NCBI GenBank assembly: GCA_019311105.1
Contig: JAFDDA010000084.1
Coordinates: 1 to 41,846 of the forward strand
Direction: 5' to 3'
DNA from: Deltaproteobacteria bacterium
GTDB lineage: Bacteria; Myxococcota_A; UBA9160; JAFDDA01
DNA: 41,846 bases
Position 1 is the stretch's first letter, and each line of letters opens with the position of its first letter. Positions 27,443 to 35,501 of the stretch are shown in pieces. The translations under genes were made by a program, and so were the position numbers. The notes beneath the pieces are model-generated. The model was not told the origin of the DNA. It saw only the letters and a program-made list of their open reading frames with translations, and made no database searches.

Positions 27443-28654
27443 CTAGTTCAAAGCGGAGGGCGCGGTGGGGTCGGAGTCGAGGCGGACGCGTTTCCCGATC
27501 GGGTCGGTGTTCAGGCGGACCTGCTGGCCGGGCACGAGGCGATGGAGGCCCGTCGCCACGACCCGTTCGCCGCCGCGCAGCGTTCCGCGTACGAAGACGC
27601 GGTCGGACTCTGCGTGGATCACTTCGAGTTCGCGACGGCCGACGGTGAGCCGGCCGTTCGCCTCTTCCACGACGTAGGCCGACCACAGGCCACGCCGGCT
27701 CTCGGTGAGGGCCGTGATCGGGAGCCAGAAGCCGCGGGTCGGGGTTTGCGTGACGACGGCGACGCGGGCGAGCTCACCATCCAGCACTCCCATCGGGCGC
27801 TCGGCAAAGCGGAAGAGCGCCGTCACCGTGCGGGTGTCGGTCTCGACGGTGTCGAGCAAGGCGTGGAGCTTCGCCGGGTGCATGCGGCCGTCGATCTCGA
27901 TGGCGTGTTCGGTCCCGGGCTCGAGGCTTCGTGCGACTTCGGGCGGCAGGCCGACCCGCACTTCGAGGACGCCGTCTTCGACCAGGGTCAGGATGCGTTG
28001 GCCGGGGCTGACGACGCTGCCTTCGTCGGCCAGCCGCGCCACGATGCTGCCCGCGTAGGGAGCTGCCAGGGTGGAGAGGTCGAGGGCCACGTCGATGCTG
28101 TGCCGCGCGCTCTTGGCGGCCGCGATGTCGGCCTGGGCCGCGGCGAGAGATGCCGCCACGCCCTGCTCCGCATAGCGGGATTCATCGAAGAGCTGGGCCG
28201 AAATGGTGTCGCGTTCGAGCAGCTGACGTCGGCGTTGGGTCGTGACCTTGGCGAGGGCCAGCCGCGCTTCGATCTCCGTCACGCGGGCCTGGGCCGCATC
28301 CACCTGGGCGTCGAGTTCGTGCCGGCGTGCTTCGAGTTCGCGGACATCGAGCCCCGCAAGGCGCTGGCCCGTCTCGACGCGGTCGCCTTCATCGACCTCG
28401 ATTGAGATCAAGCGTCCGCTGCGGTCGAACCCGAGTTCGCTGGTGCGGCGGCTGACGACGCGCCCGGCGTAGCGGGTCGCCACTTCATAGGTGTCGGCTT
28501 CGCGCGCCTCCAACACCGTCACCGGCAGGACCGCCGGGGCGAGCGGGGCCGGAGCTTCGGCGGTGGCCTCGGCCGGCGAGTTGCCAGCGGCCCAGAGGGC
28601 CGCCACGGCGAGCACGGGCGTGCACGCGATCAGGAGGCGGGTGGTTCGCTTCAT
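27443..28654 (-). CDS. RND efflux periplasmic adaptor (HlyD/membrane-fusion family)
   Basis: A 403-residue membrane-fusion protein. An N-terminal signal or anchor (RTTRLLIACTPVLAVAALWA) is followed by the lipoyl/barrel-sandwich half DRSGRLISIEVDEGDRVETG. A coiled-coil hairpin spans about residues 108-175 (RRHELDAQVDAAQARVTEIEA region). The second lipoyl half is LAAPYAGSIVARLADEGSVV, and beta-barrel and membrane-proximal domains end the protein. It bridges the inner-membrane pump and an outer-membrane channel. The start ATG 28654 overlaps the stop of the tetR gene (ATGA). The pump gene follows 9 bp later, so all three are one operon. Confidence 0.93.
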   Translation of the reverse strand: MKRTTRLLIACTPVLAVAALWAAGNSPAEATAEAPAPLAPAVLPVTVLEAREADTYEVATRYAGRVVSRRTSELGFDRSGRLISIEVDEGDRVETGQRLAGLDVRELEARRHELDAQVDAAQARVTEIEARLALAKVTTQRRRQLLERDTISAQLFDESRYAEQGVAASLAAAQADIAAAKSARHSIDVALDLSTLAAPYAGSIVARLADEGSVVSPGQRILTLVEDGVLEVRVGLPPEVARSLEPGTEHAIEIDGRMHPAKLHALLDTVETDTRTVTALFRFAERPMGVLDGELARVAVVTQTPTRGFWLPITALTESRRGLWSAYVVEEANGRLTVGRRELEVIHAESDRVFVRGTLRGGERVVATGLHRLVPGQQVRLNTDPIGKRVRLDSDPTAPSALN

Positions 28655-29280
28655 CGGGCTTCTCCTACAGCGGACGGCGTGGGCGCAGCGCCGCGCAGGA
28701 TCGTTTGAAGGGTGGGTTCGAGCAGCTCTTCCAGCGTGAAGCCGACCTGGAGCTTGCCCGAGAGGTGGAGAGTGACGAGGCCGTGGAGGGTCACCCAACA
28801 AAGGTGTGCGATGAGCAGCGGGTCGCCGTCCATGGCGCCCTCCGCGATGCAGCGGCGGGTCACCGCGAGGATCTGATCCCAGCAACGAGCGCGGCGCTCC
28901 TCTATGAAGGCGTCATCGTTCGGCATCAGGTGATCGACTTCGAACATGATCCGGTAGTCGTGGGGCTCCGCGATGGCGAACTCGACATAGGACTTGCCCA
29001 TCGCACGAAGCTGCTCGATGGGCGGCAACGCGTTGGTCGCCTCGCGTGTCCGCGTCGTGTGGTCGCCGAAGCGATCGAAGGCCGACGCGCGGACGGACTC
29101 GAAGATGGCTTCCTTGTTCTCGAAGTATCGGTAGGGGGTCATCGGGCTAACCCCCAGCTCGTTGGCGAGGCCGCGCAGGGTCACGCCGTCGTAGCCAGCC
29201 TCGGCGAACTGGCGCGTGGCGACGCGGCACAGTTCGCTTCGGAAGCTCTCGACTTCTTCGGCACTGAGGGAGCGGGGCAT
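28651..29280 (-). CDS. TetR-family repressor of the RND efflux operon
   Basis: A 209-residue TetR protein with the helix-turn-helix TLRGLANELGVSPMTPYRYF at about residues 34-53. The ATG is at 29280. It is the first gene of the efflux operon and overlaps the adaptor gene by four bases, the usual arrangement for a drug-responsive local repressor. A sigma70-like promoter containing a 12-bp perfect palindrome lies directly upstream. The distance from the -10 box to the ATG is only 7 bp, so the mRNA is probably leaderless. Inducers are unknown; hydrophobic toxicants are typical. Confidence 0.92.
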   Translation of the reverse strand: MPRSLSAEEVESFRSELCRVATRQFAEAGYDGVTLRGLANELGVSPMTPYRYFENKEAIFESVRASAFDRFGDHTTRTREATNALPPIEQLRAMGKSYVEFAIAEPHDYRIMFEVDHLMPNDDAFIEERRARCWDQILAVTRRCIAEGAMDGDPLLIAHLCWVTLHGLVTLHLSGKLQVGFTLEELLEPTLQTILRGAAPTPSAVGEAR

Positions 29281-29287
29281 GGCCAAT

Positions 29288-29315
29288 ATCGTACATCGTA
29301 AATTTACGGAGTCAA
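29288..29315 (-). promoter_or_regulatory. Promoter of the tetR-RND operon with embedded operator
   Basis: On the minus strand, TTGACT (29315-29310) and TACGAT (29293-29288) form -35 and -10 boxes 16 bp apart. The spacer holds the perfect 12-bp palindrome CGTAAATTTACG (29297-29308). A repressor bound there would block RNA polymerase. The -10 box ends 7 bp before the tetR ATG, so transcription would begin at or next to the start codon. Confidence 0.65.
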
Positions 29316-29415
29316 CTATAGGGGTGAAGCTCTCGACCCGATGAAAAGCGTCATAGAAACGAATAGTTGAGGGGTCGGCTCCAGCCTCCGCCGCGTCGCG
29401 GTTCCACATGTCGAA

Positions 29416-29429
29416 TGGAACACGTTCTA
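29416..29429. promoter_or_regulatory. KstR-like operator upstream of the SDR/DapB-like/LLM operon
   Basis: TGGAACACGTTCTA fits the KstR consensus TnnAACnnGTTnnA at every fixed position. It lies 59 bp before the SDR start, in the 208-bp divergent gap. KstR-type regulators control steroid and cholesterol catabolism genes in actinobacteria, and similar boxes occur in other steroid degraders. No kstR gene is in the window. Confidence 0.5.
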
Positions 29430-29488
29430 AAAACGTGCCAAGCTGGGCGGGCTGTCGCATGATGGGCGCTTCCGGCGAAAGGGCCCGA

Positions 29489-30280
29489 ATGATCCTGGAT
29501 CTGTTCCGCATCGAGGACCGCGTCGCGATCGTCACCGGTGCCGGCAAAGGCATCGGCCGGGCGATCGCCCTGGCCTATGCGGACGCGGGAGCCCACGTCG
29601 TCTGTGCCGCGAGAACTCTCGAGGACGTCGAGGCGACCGCGGCCGGCGTGCGTGAGCGCGGTCGTCGCGCACTCGCCGTTCGGTGCGACGTGACAAAGAG
29701 CGAGGACCTCGAAGCCTTGGTGGGCGCTGCCGCCACCGAATTCGATCGCCTCGACCTGCTCGTGAACAACGCCGGAGGTTGGCCGCCCAAGCCTGCGCTC
29801 AACGTCTCGGAACGAAACTTCGAGGCCGCTTTCCACTTCAACGTCACACAGGCCTTCGTGCTCGCGAAGCTGTGCGTGCCGCGCATGGTCGAGACGGCGG
29901 GCGCGGGCGCCATCGTCAACATCTCGTCGCGCGCCGGGGGCCTCGTGCAGCCTTCCTTCGTCGCCTACGGCACGGCGAAGATGGCCCTCAACTTCATGAC
30001 CCGGCAGCTCGCCTCAGAGTGGGCGCCGAAGGTTCGCGTCAACGCCATCGCGAGTGGCGGCGTTGCGACCGAGGCGCTGGAGACCGTCCTCACCAACGAC
30101 GCCATCCGCAAGCAGCTCGAGGATCGGACTCCCATGAAGCGGATCGGCCGCGTGGAAGACATCGCCGCGTGCGCGCTCTATCTGGGCTCGCCGGCCGCCT
30201 CGTGGGTGACGGGCAAGATCATCGAGGTCGACGGCGGCACCGAGTCGCCGGCGTTCACCGTCCCGACTCCGCCGCTCTAG
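29489..30280 (+). CDS. SDR family oxidoreductase (hydroxysteroid dehydrogenase-like)
   Basis: A 263-residue short-chain dehydrogenase. TGAGKGIG is at residues 14-21, VNNAGGWPP follows, then NISSRAGG with the serine, and YGTAKMAL with Tyr and Lys. VEVDGG-like KIIEVDGGTE is near the end. The pattern is that of bacterial 7-alpha-hydroxysteroid-type or 3-oxoacyl reductase-type enzymes. The ATG at 29489 is chosen because the SDR consensus begins at once and AAGGG lies upstream; earlier ATGs at 29459-29462 would add unsupported residues. It heads a three-gene run with a DapB-like dehydrogenase and an LLM oxidoreductase. Confidence 0.9.
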   Translation: MILDLFRIEDRVAIVTGAGKGIGRAIALAYADAGAHVVCAARTLEDVEATAAGVRERGRRALAVRCDVTKSEDLEALVGAAATEFDRLDLLVNNAGGWPPKPALNVSERNFEAAFHFNVTQAFVLAKLCVPRMVETAGAGAIVNISSRAGGLVQPSFVAYGTAKMALNFMTRQLASEWAPKVRVNAIASGGVATEALETVLTNDAIRKQLEDRTPMKRIGRVEDIAACALYLGSPAASWVTGKIIEVDGGTESPAFTVPTPPL

Positions 30281-30296
30281 GCCATCGGAGGGCCGC

Positions 30297-31346
30297 ATGA
30301 GGCTTCGCGTGATCCAGTGGGCGACCGGCGGTGTGGGCCGCGCCGCCATCGAAGGGGTGCTCGCCCATCCGGAGCTCGAACTCGTCGGGTGCTGGGTTCA
30401 CTCCGAGGCCAAAGACGGCAAGGACGCGGGCGAGATCTGTGGGCTCGGGCCTGTGGGCGTCCGCGCTACACGCGACGCCGACGCGTTGCTTGCGACCGAT
30501 GCGGACTGCGTCCTCTACAGCCCGGTGATGGGGCAAGAAGAAGAGGTGCTTCGCATCCTCGCCTCGGGCAAGAACGTCGTCACACCCTTGGGTTGGTTCT
30601 TTCCCTTTGCGAGCAGCGATGTCTCGAAGCTCGAAGCGGCCTGCCAGAAGTCCGGCGTCACGCTCCACGGCACGGGCATCCACCCGGGTGGGATCACCGA
30701 ACGCTTCCCCTTGATGGTCTCGGCGCTCACCCGAAACGTGCGCCACGTGCGTGCCGAGGAGTTCTCGGACATCCGAAGCTACGCCGCGCCCTTCGTCGTG
30801 CGCGAGGTCATGCTCTTCGGGAAGACGCCCGAGGAGGCCGCGGCGAGCCCGATGATCCAGATCCTCGGCGGCGGGTTCTGCCAGTCGATCGACATGGTGG
30901 CGGCCTCCCTCGGAATCGAACTCGACGCGGAGAAACGCACGAACCACGAGATGGCCGTGGCCACCCAGGCGCTCGACACCCCGGTGGGCGCCATCGAGGC
31001 CGGCACCGTCGCGGCGCAACGCTTCACCTGGCAGGGCACTCGCGACGGCGAGCCCGTCGTCACGGTCCGCACGAACTGGCTCATGGGCGAGGAGCATCTC
31101 GACCCGCCCTGGCGCCTCGACGGTGAACGCTTCGAGGTCGAGGTGGAGGGTGACCCGTCGGTGTCGATGACCTTCCATGGCATCCACCCCGAGGTGCAGG
31201 GCGCCGTCCAGAACCCGAACCCGGGCATCGTCGCCACGGCGAACCACTGCGTGAACGCCATCCCCTACGTCTGCGCTGCGGGGCCCGGCATCAAGACCTA
31301 CCTCGATCTGCCCCTCGTTTCGGGCCGCCACGCCGCCGCCCGCTGA
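30297..31346 (+). CDS. DapB-like NAD(P)-dependent dehydrogenase
   Basis: A 349-residue protein with an N-terminal Rossmann motif VIQWATGGVGRAA and a middle segment GTGIHPGGITERFPL. It resembles the dihydrodipicolinate-reductase-like / 2,4-diaminopentanoate dehydrogenase group that is abundant in mycobacteria and steroid degraders and mostly of unknown substrate. It is unlikely to be the lysine-pathway DapB, which is about 270 residues and has a different C-terminal domain. GGAGGG precedes the ATG. The gene lies 16 bp after the SDR and 9 bp before the LLM gene, so all three are co-transcribed and probably act on one substrate class. Confidence 0.82.
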   Translation: MRLRVIQWATGGVGRAAIEGVLAHPELELVGCWVHSEAKDGKDAGEICGLGPVGVRATRDADALLATDADCVLYSPVMGQEEEVLRILASGKNVVTPLGWFFPFASSDVSKLEAACQKSGVTLHGTGIHPGGITERFPLMVSALTRNVRHVRAEEFSDIRSYAAPFVVREVMLFGKTPEEAAASPMIQILGGGFCQSIDMVAASLGIELDAEKRTNHEMAVATQALDTPVGAIEAGTVAAQRFTWQGTRDGEPVVTVRTNWLMGEEHLDPPWRLDGERFEVEVEGDPSVSMTFHGIHPEVQGAVQNPNPGIVATANHCVNAIPYVCAAGPGIKTYLDLPLVSGRHAAAR

Positions 31347-31355
31347 AAGGACACC

Positions 31356-32333
31356 ATGGCCATCAACATGCTGCGTCTCGACATGAGAGCGCCCGACTTC
31401 TCGCCCGCCAGCAAACAGGAGCTCTACGCCGCGGCCCTCGACATGGCGGAGTACTGCGACGAGCACGGCTTCGACTCCGTCGTGCTCTCGGAACACCACG
31501 GCACCGACGACGGCTATCTGCCGGCGCCCCTCGCCTTCGCGGGCTGTGTCCTCGGCCGGACGCGGAAGATCCGCGTCGGTGTGGCGGCGCTGCTGCTGCC
31601 GTTGCACGATCCGATCCGCGTCGCAGAAGACCTCGCTGTGCTCGACCTCGCGAGCGGGGGGCGAGTCGGGATCACGGCGGGCCTTGGCTATCGGCCCGAG
31701 GAGTATGCGATGTTCGGCAAGGATTGGGCCGGCCGCGGGAAGCTCTTCGACGAGTGTCTCGAAGCGTTGCAGAAAGCGTGGAGTGGCGAGCCCTTCGAGT
31801 GGCAGGGTCGCACCATCCGGCTTTCACCCACCCCGGGCACGCAGCCGCACCCGCCCGTCTTCGTCGGCGGCATGGGCAAGAACGCGGCCCGTCGCGCCGC
31901 CCGCTTCGGGCTGCCCTTCCAGCCTGGCGCAAACCACCCGGAGGCGTTCGAACTCTACAAGCAGCTCTGCGAAGAGAAGGGCATTGCGCCGATCATTCTC
32001 GGGCCGGGGAAGGCGGAGCTGATGGTGGTGTCGGAGGACCCGGACCGGAGCTGGGCCGAGGTCGGGAAGCATCTGCTCCACGACGCCATGGCCTATGCGA
32101 GCTGGCAGCCCGCGAGCCAACGATCCGCAGTCCACTCCGACGCCACGACGGTGGAAGAGCTACGCGCCGAGGGGCAGTACGCCATCCGCACCCCGGAGGA
32201 GTGCGTCGAGATGGCGAAGGCCGGCGGCGCCCTCACCCCCTTCATCCTCTACCCGCTCTGCGGCGGGACGCCGCCCGAAGAGGGCTGGAAGAGCCTGAAG
32301 CTCTTCGCCGAGCAGGTGATGCCGAACCTCTGA
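31356..32333 (+). CDS. LLM-class flavin-dependent oxidoreductase
   Basis: A 325-residue bacterial-luciferase-like TIM-barrel enzyme. It shows DSVVLSEHHGTDDGYLPAPL, RIRVG-type KIRVGVAALLLPLHDP, RVAEDLAVLDLASGGR and GLGYRPEEYAMFG, all standard for the family. The cofactor is FMN or F420; the sequence alone does not decide which. The C-terminal part (TPEECVEMAKAGG) fits the subgroup found in steroid and lipid clusters. AAAGGA precedes the ATG. It is last in the SDR/DapB-like/LLM operon and its stop is followed at once by a 32-bp repeat array. Confidence 0.92.
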   Translation: MAINMLRLDMRAPDFSPASKQELYAAALDMAEYCDEHGFDSVVLSEHHGTDDGYLPAPLAFAGCVLGRTRKIRVGVAALLLPLHDPIRVAEDLAVLDLASGGRVGITAGLGYRPEEYAMFGKDWAGRGKLFDECLEALQKAWSGEPFEWQGRTIRLSPTPGTQPHPPVFVGGMGKNAARRAARFGLPFQPGANHPEAFELYKQLCEEKGIAPIILGPGKAELMVVSEDPDRSWAEVGKHLLHDAMAYASWQPASQRSAVHSDATTVEELRAEGQYAIRTPEECVEMAKAGGALTPFILYPLCGGTPPEEGWKSLKLFAEQVMPNL

Positions 32334-32459
32334 TCGCGGATCAGTCGCGGTGGAGTTCGCTTTGGTCGCGGATCAGTCGCGGTGGAGTTCGCTTTGGTCG
32401 CGGATCAGTCGCGGTGGAGTTCGCTTTGGTCGCGGATCAGTCGCGGTAGAGTTCGCCGG
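32334..32459. repeat. Four 32-bp tandem repeats derived from an SDR gene end
   Basis: Units 32334-32365, 32366-32397 and 32398-32429 are identical. A fourth, 32430 to about 32459, differs at a few bases and is the true 3' end of the minus-strand SDR. On the minus strand each copy reads as the gene end ELHRD or ELYRD followed by TGA. The unit length is not a multiple of three, so the copied stops fall in all three frames. The array begins directly after the LLM stop codon. Confidence 0.93.
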
Positions 32460-33222
32460 CGTTCACCATGAGGGTCTCGCCGGTGATCATGCGGGAGCGG
32501 TCGGAACAGAAGAAGACGACGGCTTCGGCCACGTCTTCGTCGGCCGGCATCTCGCCGAGCGGCATGTTGTCGACGACCTCGGCCATCGCTTCGTCGACGC
32601 TGATGTCGCGCTCCTTGGCCTGCCAGTTCATGTACATCTCGACGGGCGGGCCCCACATCCAGGTGGGGATGACCATGTTGACGCGGATCTTCTTCGGGCC
32701 GAGTTCGTTGGCCATCGGGTACATGGCCGAGAGGATCGCACCCTTGGCTGCGCCGTAGGCCATCTGGGGCATCTTGGGCGGGAGCCACATGGCCTGGCTT
32801 CCGATCAGCACGATTGCGCCGCCGCCGCTCGCTTCGAGGTGTGGCGTGGCCGAGCGGGCCACGTGCATGGTGCCGAGGATGTTCATCTCGAGGGAGCGGC
32901 GCCAATCGTCGTCGCTCGTGCTCTCGAGCGTGCCAAAGAGGGTGTCGAGGGCGGCGACGTTCACGACGGCGTCGAGCGCTCCGAAGCGATCCACCGTGGC
33001 CTGCATCAACGCCTCGCAGGTCGCGTAATCGGTGATGTCTGCCGCGTGGGCCAGCACGCGCTCGCCCGACGGGTCGAGCTCCTTGGCGACACTCGCGAGC
33101 TTGCTCTCGGTGCGCGCCGCCACGACCACGTTCGCCCCGTCGCGCAGGGCGCAGGCCGCCACCTCGCGCCCGAGGCCCGGGCCGACGCCCGAAACCACTA
33201 CCGTCTTGCCTTCGAGGATCAC
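32437..33222 (-). CDS. SDR family oxidoreductase
   Basis: A 261-residue SDR. SGVGPGLG at residues 11-18 is a variant of TGxxxGIG. NVAALD replaces NNAG, LIGSQAM supplies the serine, and AYGAAKGA supplies Tyr and Lys. The tail GETLMVNAGELYRD ends the protein. The start is GTG 33222 with AAGGAG eight bases upstream. Loss of the classic NNAG motif is tolerated in many steroid- or terpene-linked SDRs. It is divergent from the metallopeptidase gene (100-bp gap) and convergent with the LLM operon. The substrate is unknown. Confidence 0.9.
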   Translation of the reverse strand: MILEGKTVVVSGVGPGLGREVAACALRDGANVVVAARTESKLASVAKELDPSGERVLAHAADITDYATCEALMQATVDRFGALDAVVNVAALDTLFGTLESTSDDDWRRSLEMNILGTMHVARSATPHLEASGGGAIVLIGSQAMWLPPKMPQMAYGAAKGAILSAMYPMANELGPKKIRVNMVIPTWMWGPPVEMYMNWQAKERDISVDEAMAEVVDNMPLGEMPADEDVAEAVVFFCSDRSRMITGETLMVNAGELYRD

Positions 33223-33322
33223 GCTGACTCCTTGGGGACCCGGAAATCGGCCCGCATGATAGCCCGGCCGCAGCCGCGCGATGGGCCTACACGCGGCACG
33301 GACGGCCAGCTAGCTTTCGCCC

Positions 33323-34363
33323 ATGCCCGCCCGAGACTCGCCCGCCGCACAGACCCCGTGGGTCCGCGAGTCTGACGACCGGCTCTTGGACATTCGCCTC
33401 TGCGACCTCGGCGTCGGGATCGAGGGCACGGCGCTGGCGGCCCGGATCGCGAGCCTCCACGACGAACTGGCCCGAGCCGGGCTTCGCTTTCGCCCCTACA
33501 TCTGGCTCTCGACCGACTGGTTCACGCCCGACGGCCACACCGGGTTCGCCGTGCCGTTCTACCTCGCCCACCCGCGGCTCGCCCACCTCGAACGCCGACA
33601 GATGTACGCCGTCGAGGGCGGAAACCACGACGACTGCATGAAGCTCCTGCGCCACGAGACAGCCCACGCCCTCGACAACGCATACCGCCTCCATTGGCGG
33701 AAACGCTGGCGCGAACACTTCGGCAAGGCGAGCGACCCCTACCGCTGGAGCTACGTCCCCGACCCCGAGAGCCGCGAGCACGTACTCAACATCGACCACT
33801 GGTATGCCCAGAGTCACCCCGTCGAAGACTTCGCCGAGACCTTCGCCGTGTGGCTGCGCCCCGGCGAACGTTGGCGCGCGCAGTACGCCGAGTGGCCGGC
33901 GGCGCTCAAGAAACTCTGGTTCGTGGACGAGCTGATGGAGGAGGTCGGCGCGAAGCCGGCCCGCATGCGCACGCGCGCCCGGCCCGACGCGATCGGCAAG
34001 CTGAAGATGACCTTGCGCGAGTACTACGAGGAGAAGAAGGCCTTCTACGGAGACGTCGATCGCTCCGTCTACGATCGCGAGCTGTTGCAGCTCTTCTCCA
34101 ACGACCCGGCCTTCGCGCGCCGCCGCGCCGCGGCGGCCGTGTTGCGCGAGTGGCGCCGCGAGCTGCGCTCCCGCGTGGCGAATTGGACCGGGCAGTACCC
34201 GTTCGTCATCGACGAGGTGCTGCAGGGGATGATCCTGCGTGCTCGCGAGCTCAACCTGCGCCTCTACTACTCCGAGCGCGAGACGGTCCAGGACGCCGCC
34301 ATCGTCCTCACGATGCACACCATGCGGCACATCCGCGGGACGTTCCGGGAGTACCACCGTTGA
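33323..34363 (+). CDS. Putative zinc metallopeptidase (HETAH motif)
   Basis: A 346-residue soluble protein. LLRHETAHALDNAYRL at 108-123 is a gluzincin-like HExxH zinc site (His111, Glu112, His115). HPVEDFAETFAVWL at 165-178 would supply the third ligand and a downstream Glu, as in MtfA-like and related putative zinc-binding peptidases. There is no signal peptide, so it is cytoplasmic. The second half is helical and arginine-rich. Its stop overlaps the start of an ATP-grasp ligase (TTGA), so the two proteins are made together. A peptidase/ligase pair could trim and extend the same peptide or protein; that is inference. Confidence 0.8.
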   Translation: MPARDSPAAQTPWVRESDDRLLDIRLCDLGVGIEGTALAARIASLHDELARAGLRFRPYIWLSTDWFTPDGHTGFAVPFYLAHPRLAHLERRQMYAVEGGNHDDCMKLLRHETAHALDNAYRLHWRKRWREHFGKASDPYRWSYVPDPESREHVLNIDHWYAQSHPVEDFAETFAVWLRPGERWRAQYAEWPAALKKLWFVDELMEEVGAKPARMRTRARPDAIGKLKMTLREYYEEKKAFYGDVDRSVYDRELLQLFSNDPAFARRRAAAAVLREWRRELRSRVANWTGQYPFVIDEVLQGMILRARELNLRLYYSERETVQDAAIVLTMHTMRHIRGTFREYHR

Positions 34364-35385
34364 AGAAGCTGCGAGTGCTGCTGCTCTGTCACTCGGATCT
34401 CGTCCCCCCGAACTCGCGGGAGGGCTATGACTCCGATGCGATCTACGACTGGCAGGCCGAGTACGACGTGGCGAACGCCCTGCGCGGTCTGGGCCACGAG
34501 GTCCAAGTGCTCGGCGTCTCCGACGACGTGCTTCCCATCCGACACTGCGTAGAGGGCTTCGAGCCCCACGTCGTCTTCAACCAACTGGTCGAGCTGCGCG
34601 ACGTCGGAGCCTTCGCCGTCCACGTGGCGAGCTATCTCGAGCTGCTCGGCGTGCCCTACACGGGCTGCAACCCGCGCGGCCTCACCCTCGCGCGCGACAA
34701 GGCGCTCTCGAAGAAGATCCTCCGCTACCACCGCATCGGAACACCCGCGTTCTTCGACTTTCCCGAGGGCCGGAAGATCCGCGTCCCGAAGCGTGTCCCG
34801 TACCCGATGATCGTGAAGTCGCTGGACGAGGAGGCGTCGCGCGGTGTCTCGCAGGCTTCGATCGTGCGCGACGATGCGGCACTCGCCGAGCGGGTCGAGT
34901 TCGTGCACCGCAACGTCGGCAGCGGCGCCATCGCCGAGCAGTACGTCGAGGGCCGCGAGTTGACCGTGGGCCTGCTCGGCAACGACCGCCTCCAGGTCTT
35001 TCCGGTCTGGGAGCTCTCTTTCGCCCACCTGCCCGACGGCACGAGGCCCATCGCTACCGAACGCGTGAAGTGGGACCGTGCCTACCAGAAGAAGCTCGGC
35101 GTCACGACCGGGGCGGCGGACCTGCCCGACGAGGTGCGCGCGCGCATCGGCCGCATCGCACGGCGCAGCTTCCGCGCGCTCAACCTCTCCGGCTACGCAC
35201 GGCTCGACCTGCGCCTCTCGGACGACGGCCGCGTCCACGTGATCGAGGCCAACCCCAACCCCGACCTCACCGACGACGAAGACTTCGCCCTGGCTGGCGG
35301 GCTCGCCGGGCTTCCCTACCCGCGCCTGATCCAGCGAATCATGAGCCTGGGGATTGGCTACCGCGCTCCCGGAAGAAGCTCATAG
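34360..35385 (+). CDS. ATP-grasp ligase, D-Ala-D-Ala ligase-like
   Basis: A 341-residue ATP-grasp enzyme. The N-terminal domain starts KKLRVLLLCHSDLVPP. ATP-site residues are Lys114 (ARDKALSKKIL), Lys153 (PMIVKSLDEEASRGVS), Glu193 (IAEQYVEGRELTVG), and the Mg-binding Asp283, Glu296 and Asn298 (RLDLR, VIEANPNPDL). All are present, so it should be active. It is shorter in the N-terminal domain motifs that mark true Ddl, and the amino-acid or peptide substrate is unknown. The start is TTG 34360, overlapping the stop of the metallopeptidase; GGGAG lies upstream. The following 116 bp up to the FtsH-like gene hold nothing else I can support. Confidence 0.85.
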   Translation: MKKLRVLLLCHSDLVPPNSREGYDSDAIYDWQAEYDVANALRGLGHEVQVLGVSDDVLPIRHCVEGFEPHVVFNQLVELRDVGAFAVHVASYLELLGVPYTGCNPRGLTLARDKALSKKILRYHRIGTPAFFDFPEGRKIRVPKRVPYPMIVKSLDEEASRGVSQASIVRDDAALAERVEFVHRNVGSGAIAEQYVEGRELTVGLLGNDRLQVFPVWELSFAHLPDGTRPIATERVKWDRAYQKKLGVTTGAADLPDEVRARIGRIARRSFRALNLSGYARLDLRLSDDGRVHVIEANPNPDLTDDEDFALAGGLAGLPYPRLIQRIMSLGIGYRAPGRSS

Positions 35386-35501
35386 AATCAGCTAGTTATG
35401 ACTGTAAGTTGCCGATTCATGGATCCCCCACGAGCCCGCCGCGGCTGAAGCCGAACCGTCGTCCAGCCGATTCCTCCGGGAGCAAGAAGGGATGGGACGG
35501 C

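Noticed and set aside
32334..32459. CRISPR-like repeat array
   Set aside because: The 32-bp units are contiguous with no spacers, and no cas gene is nearby.
35491..35501. ATG start for the FtsH-like gene
   Set aside because: The ATG at 35491 is in another frame; the FtsH-type N-terminus follows the GTG at 35502.
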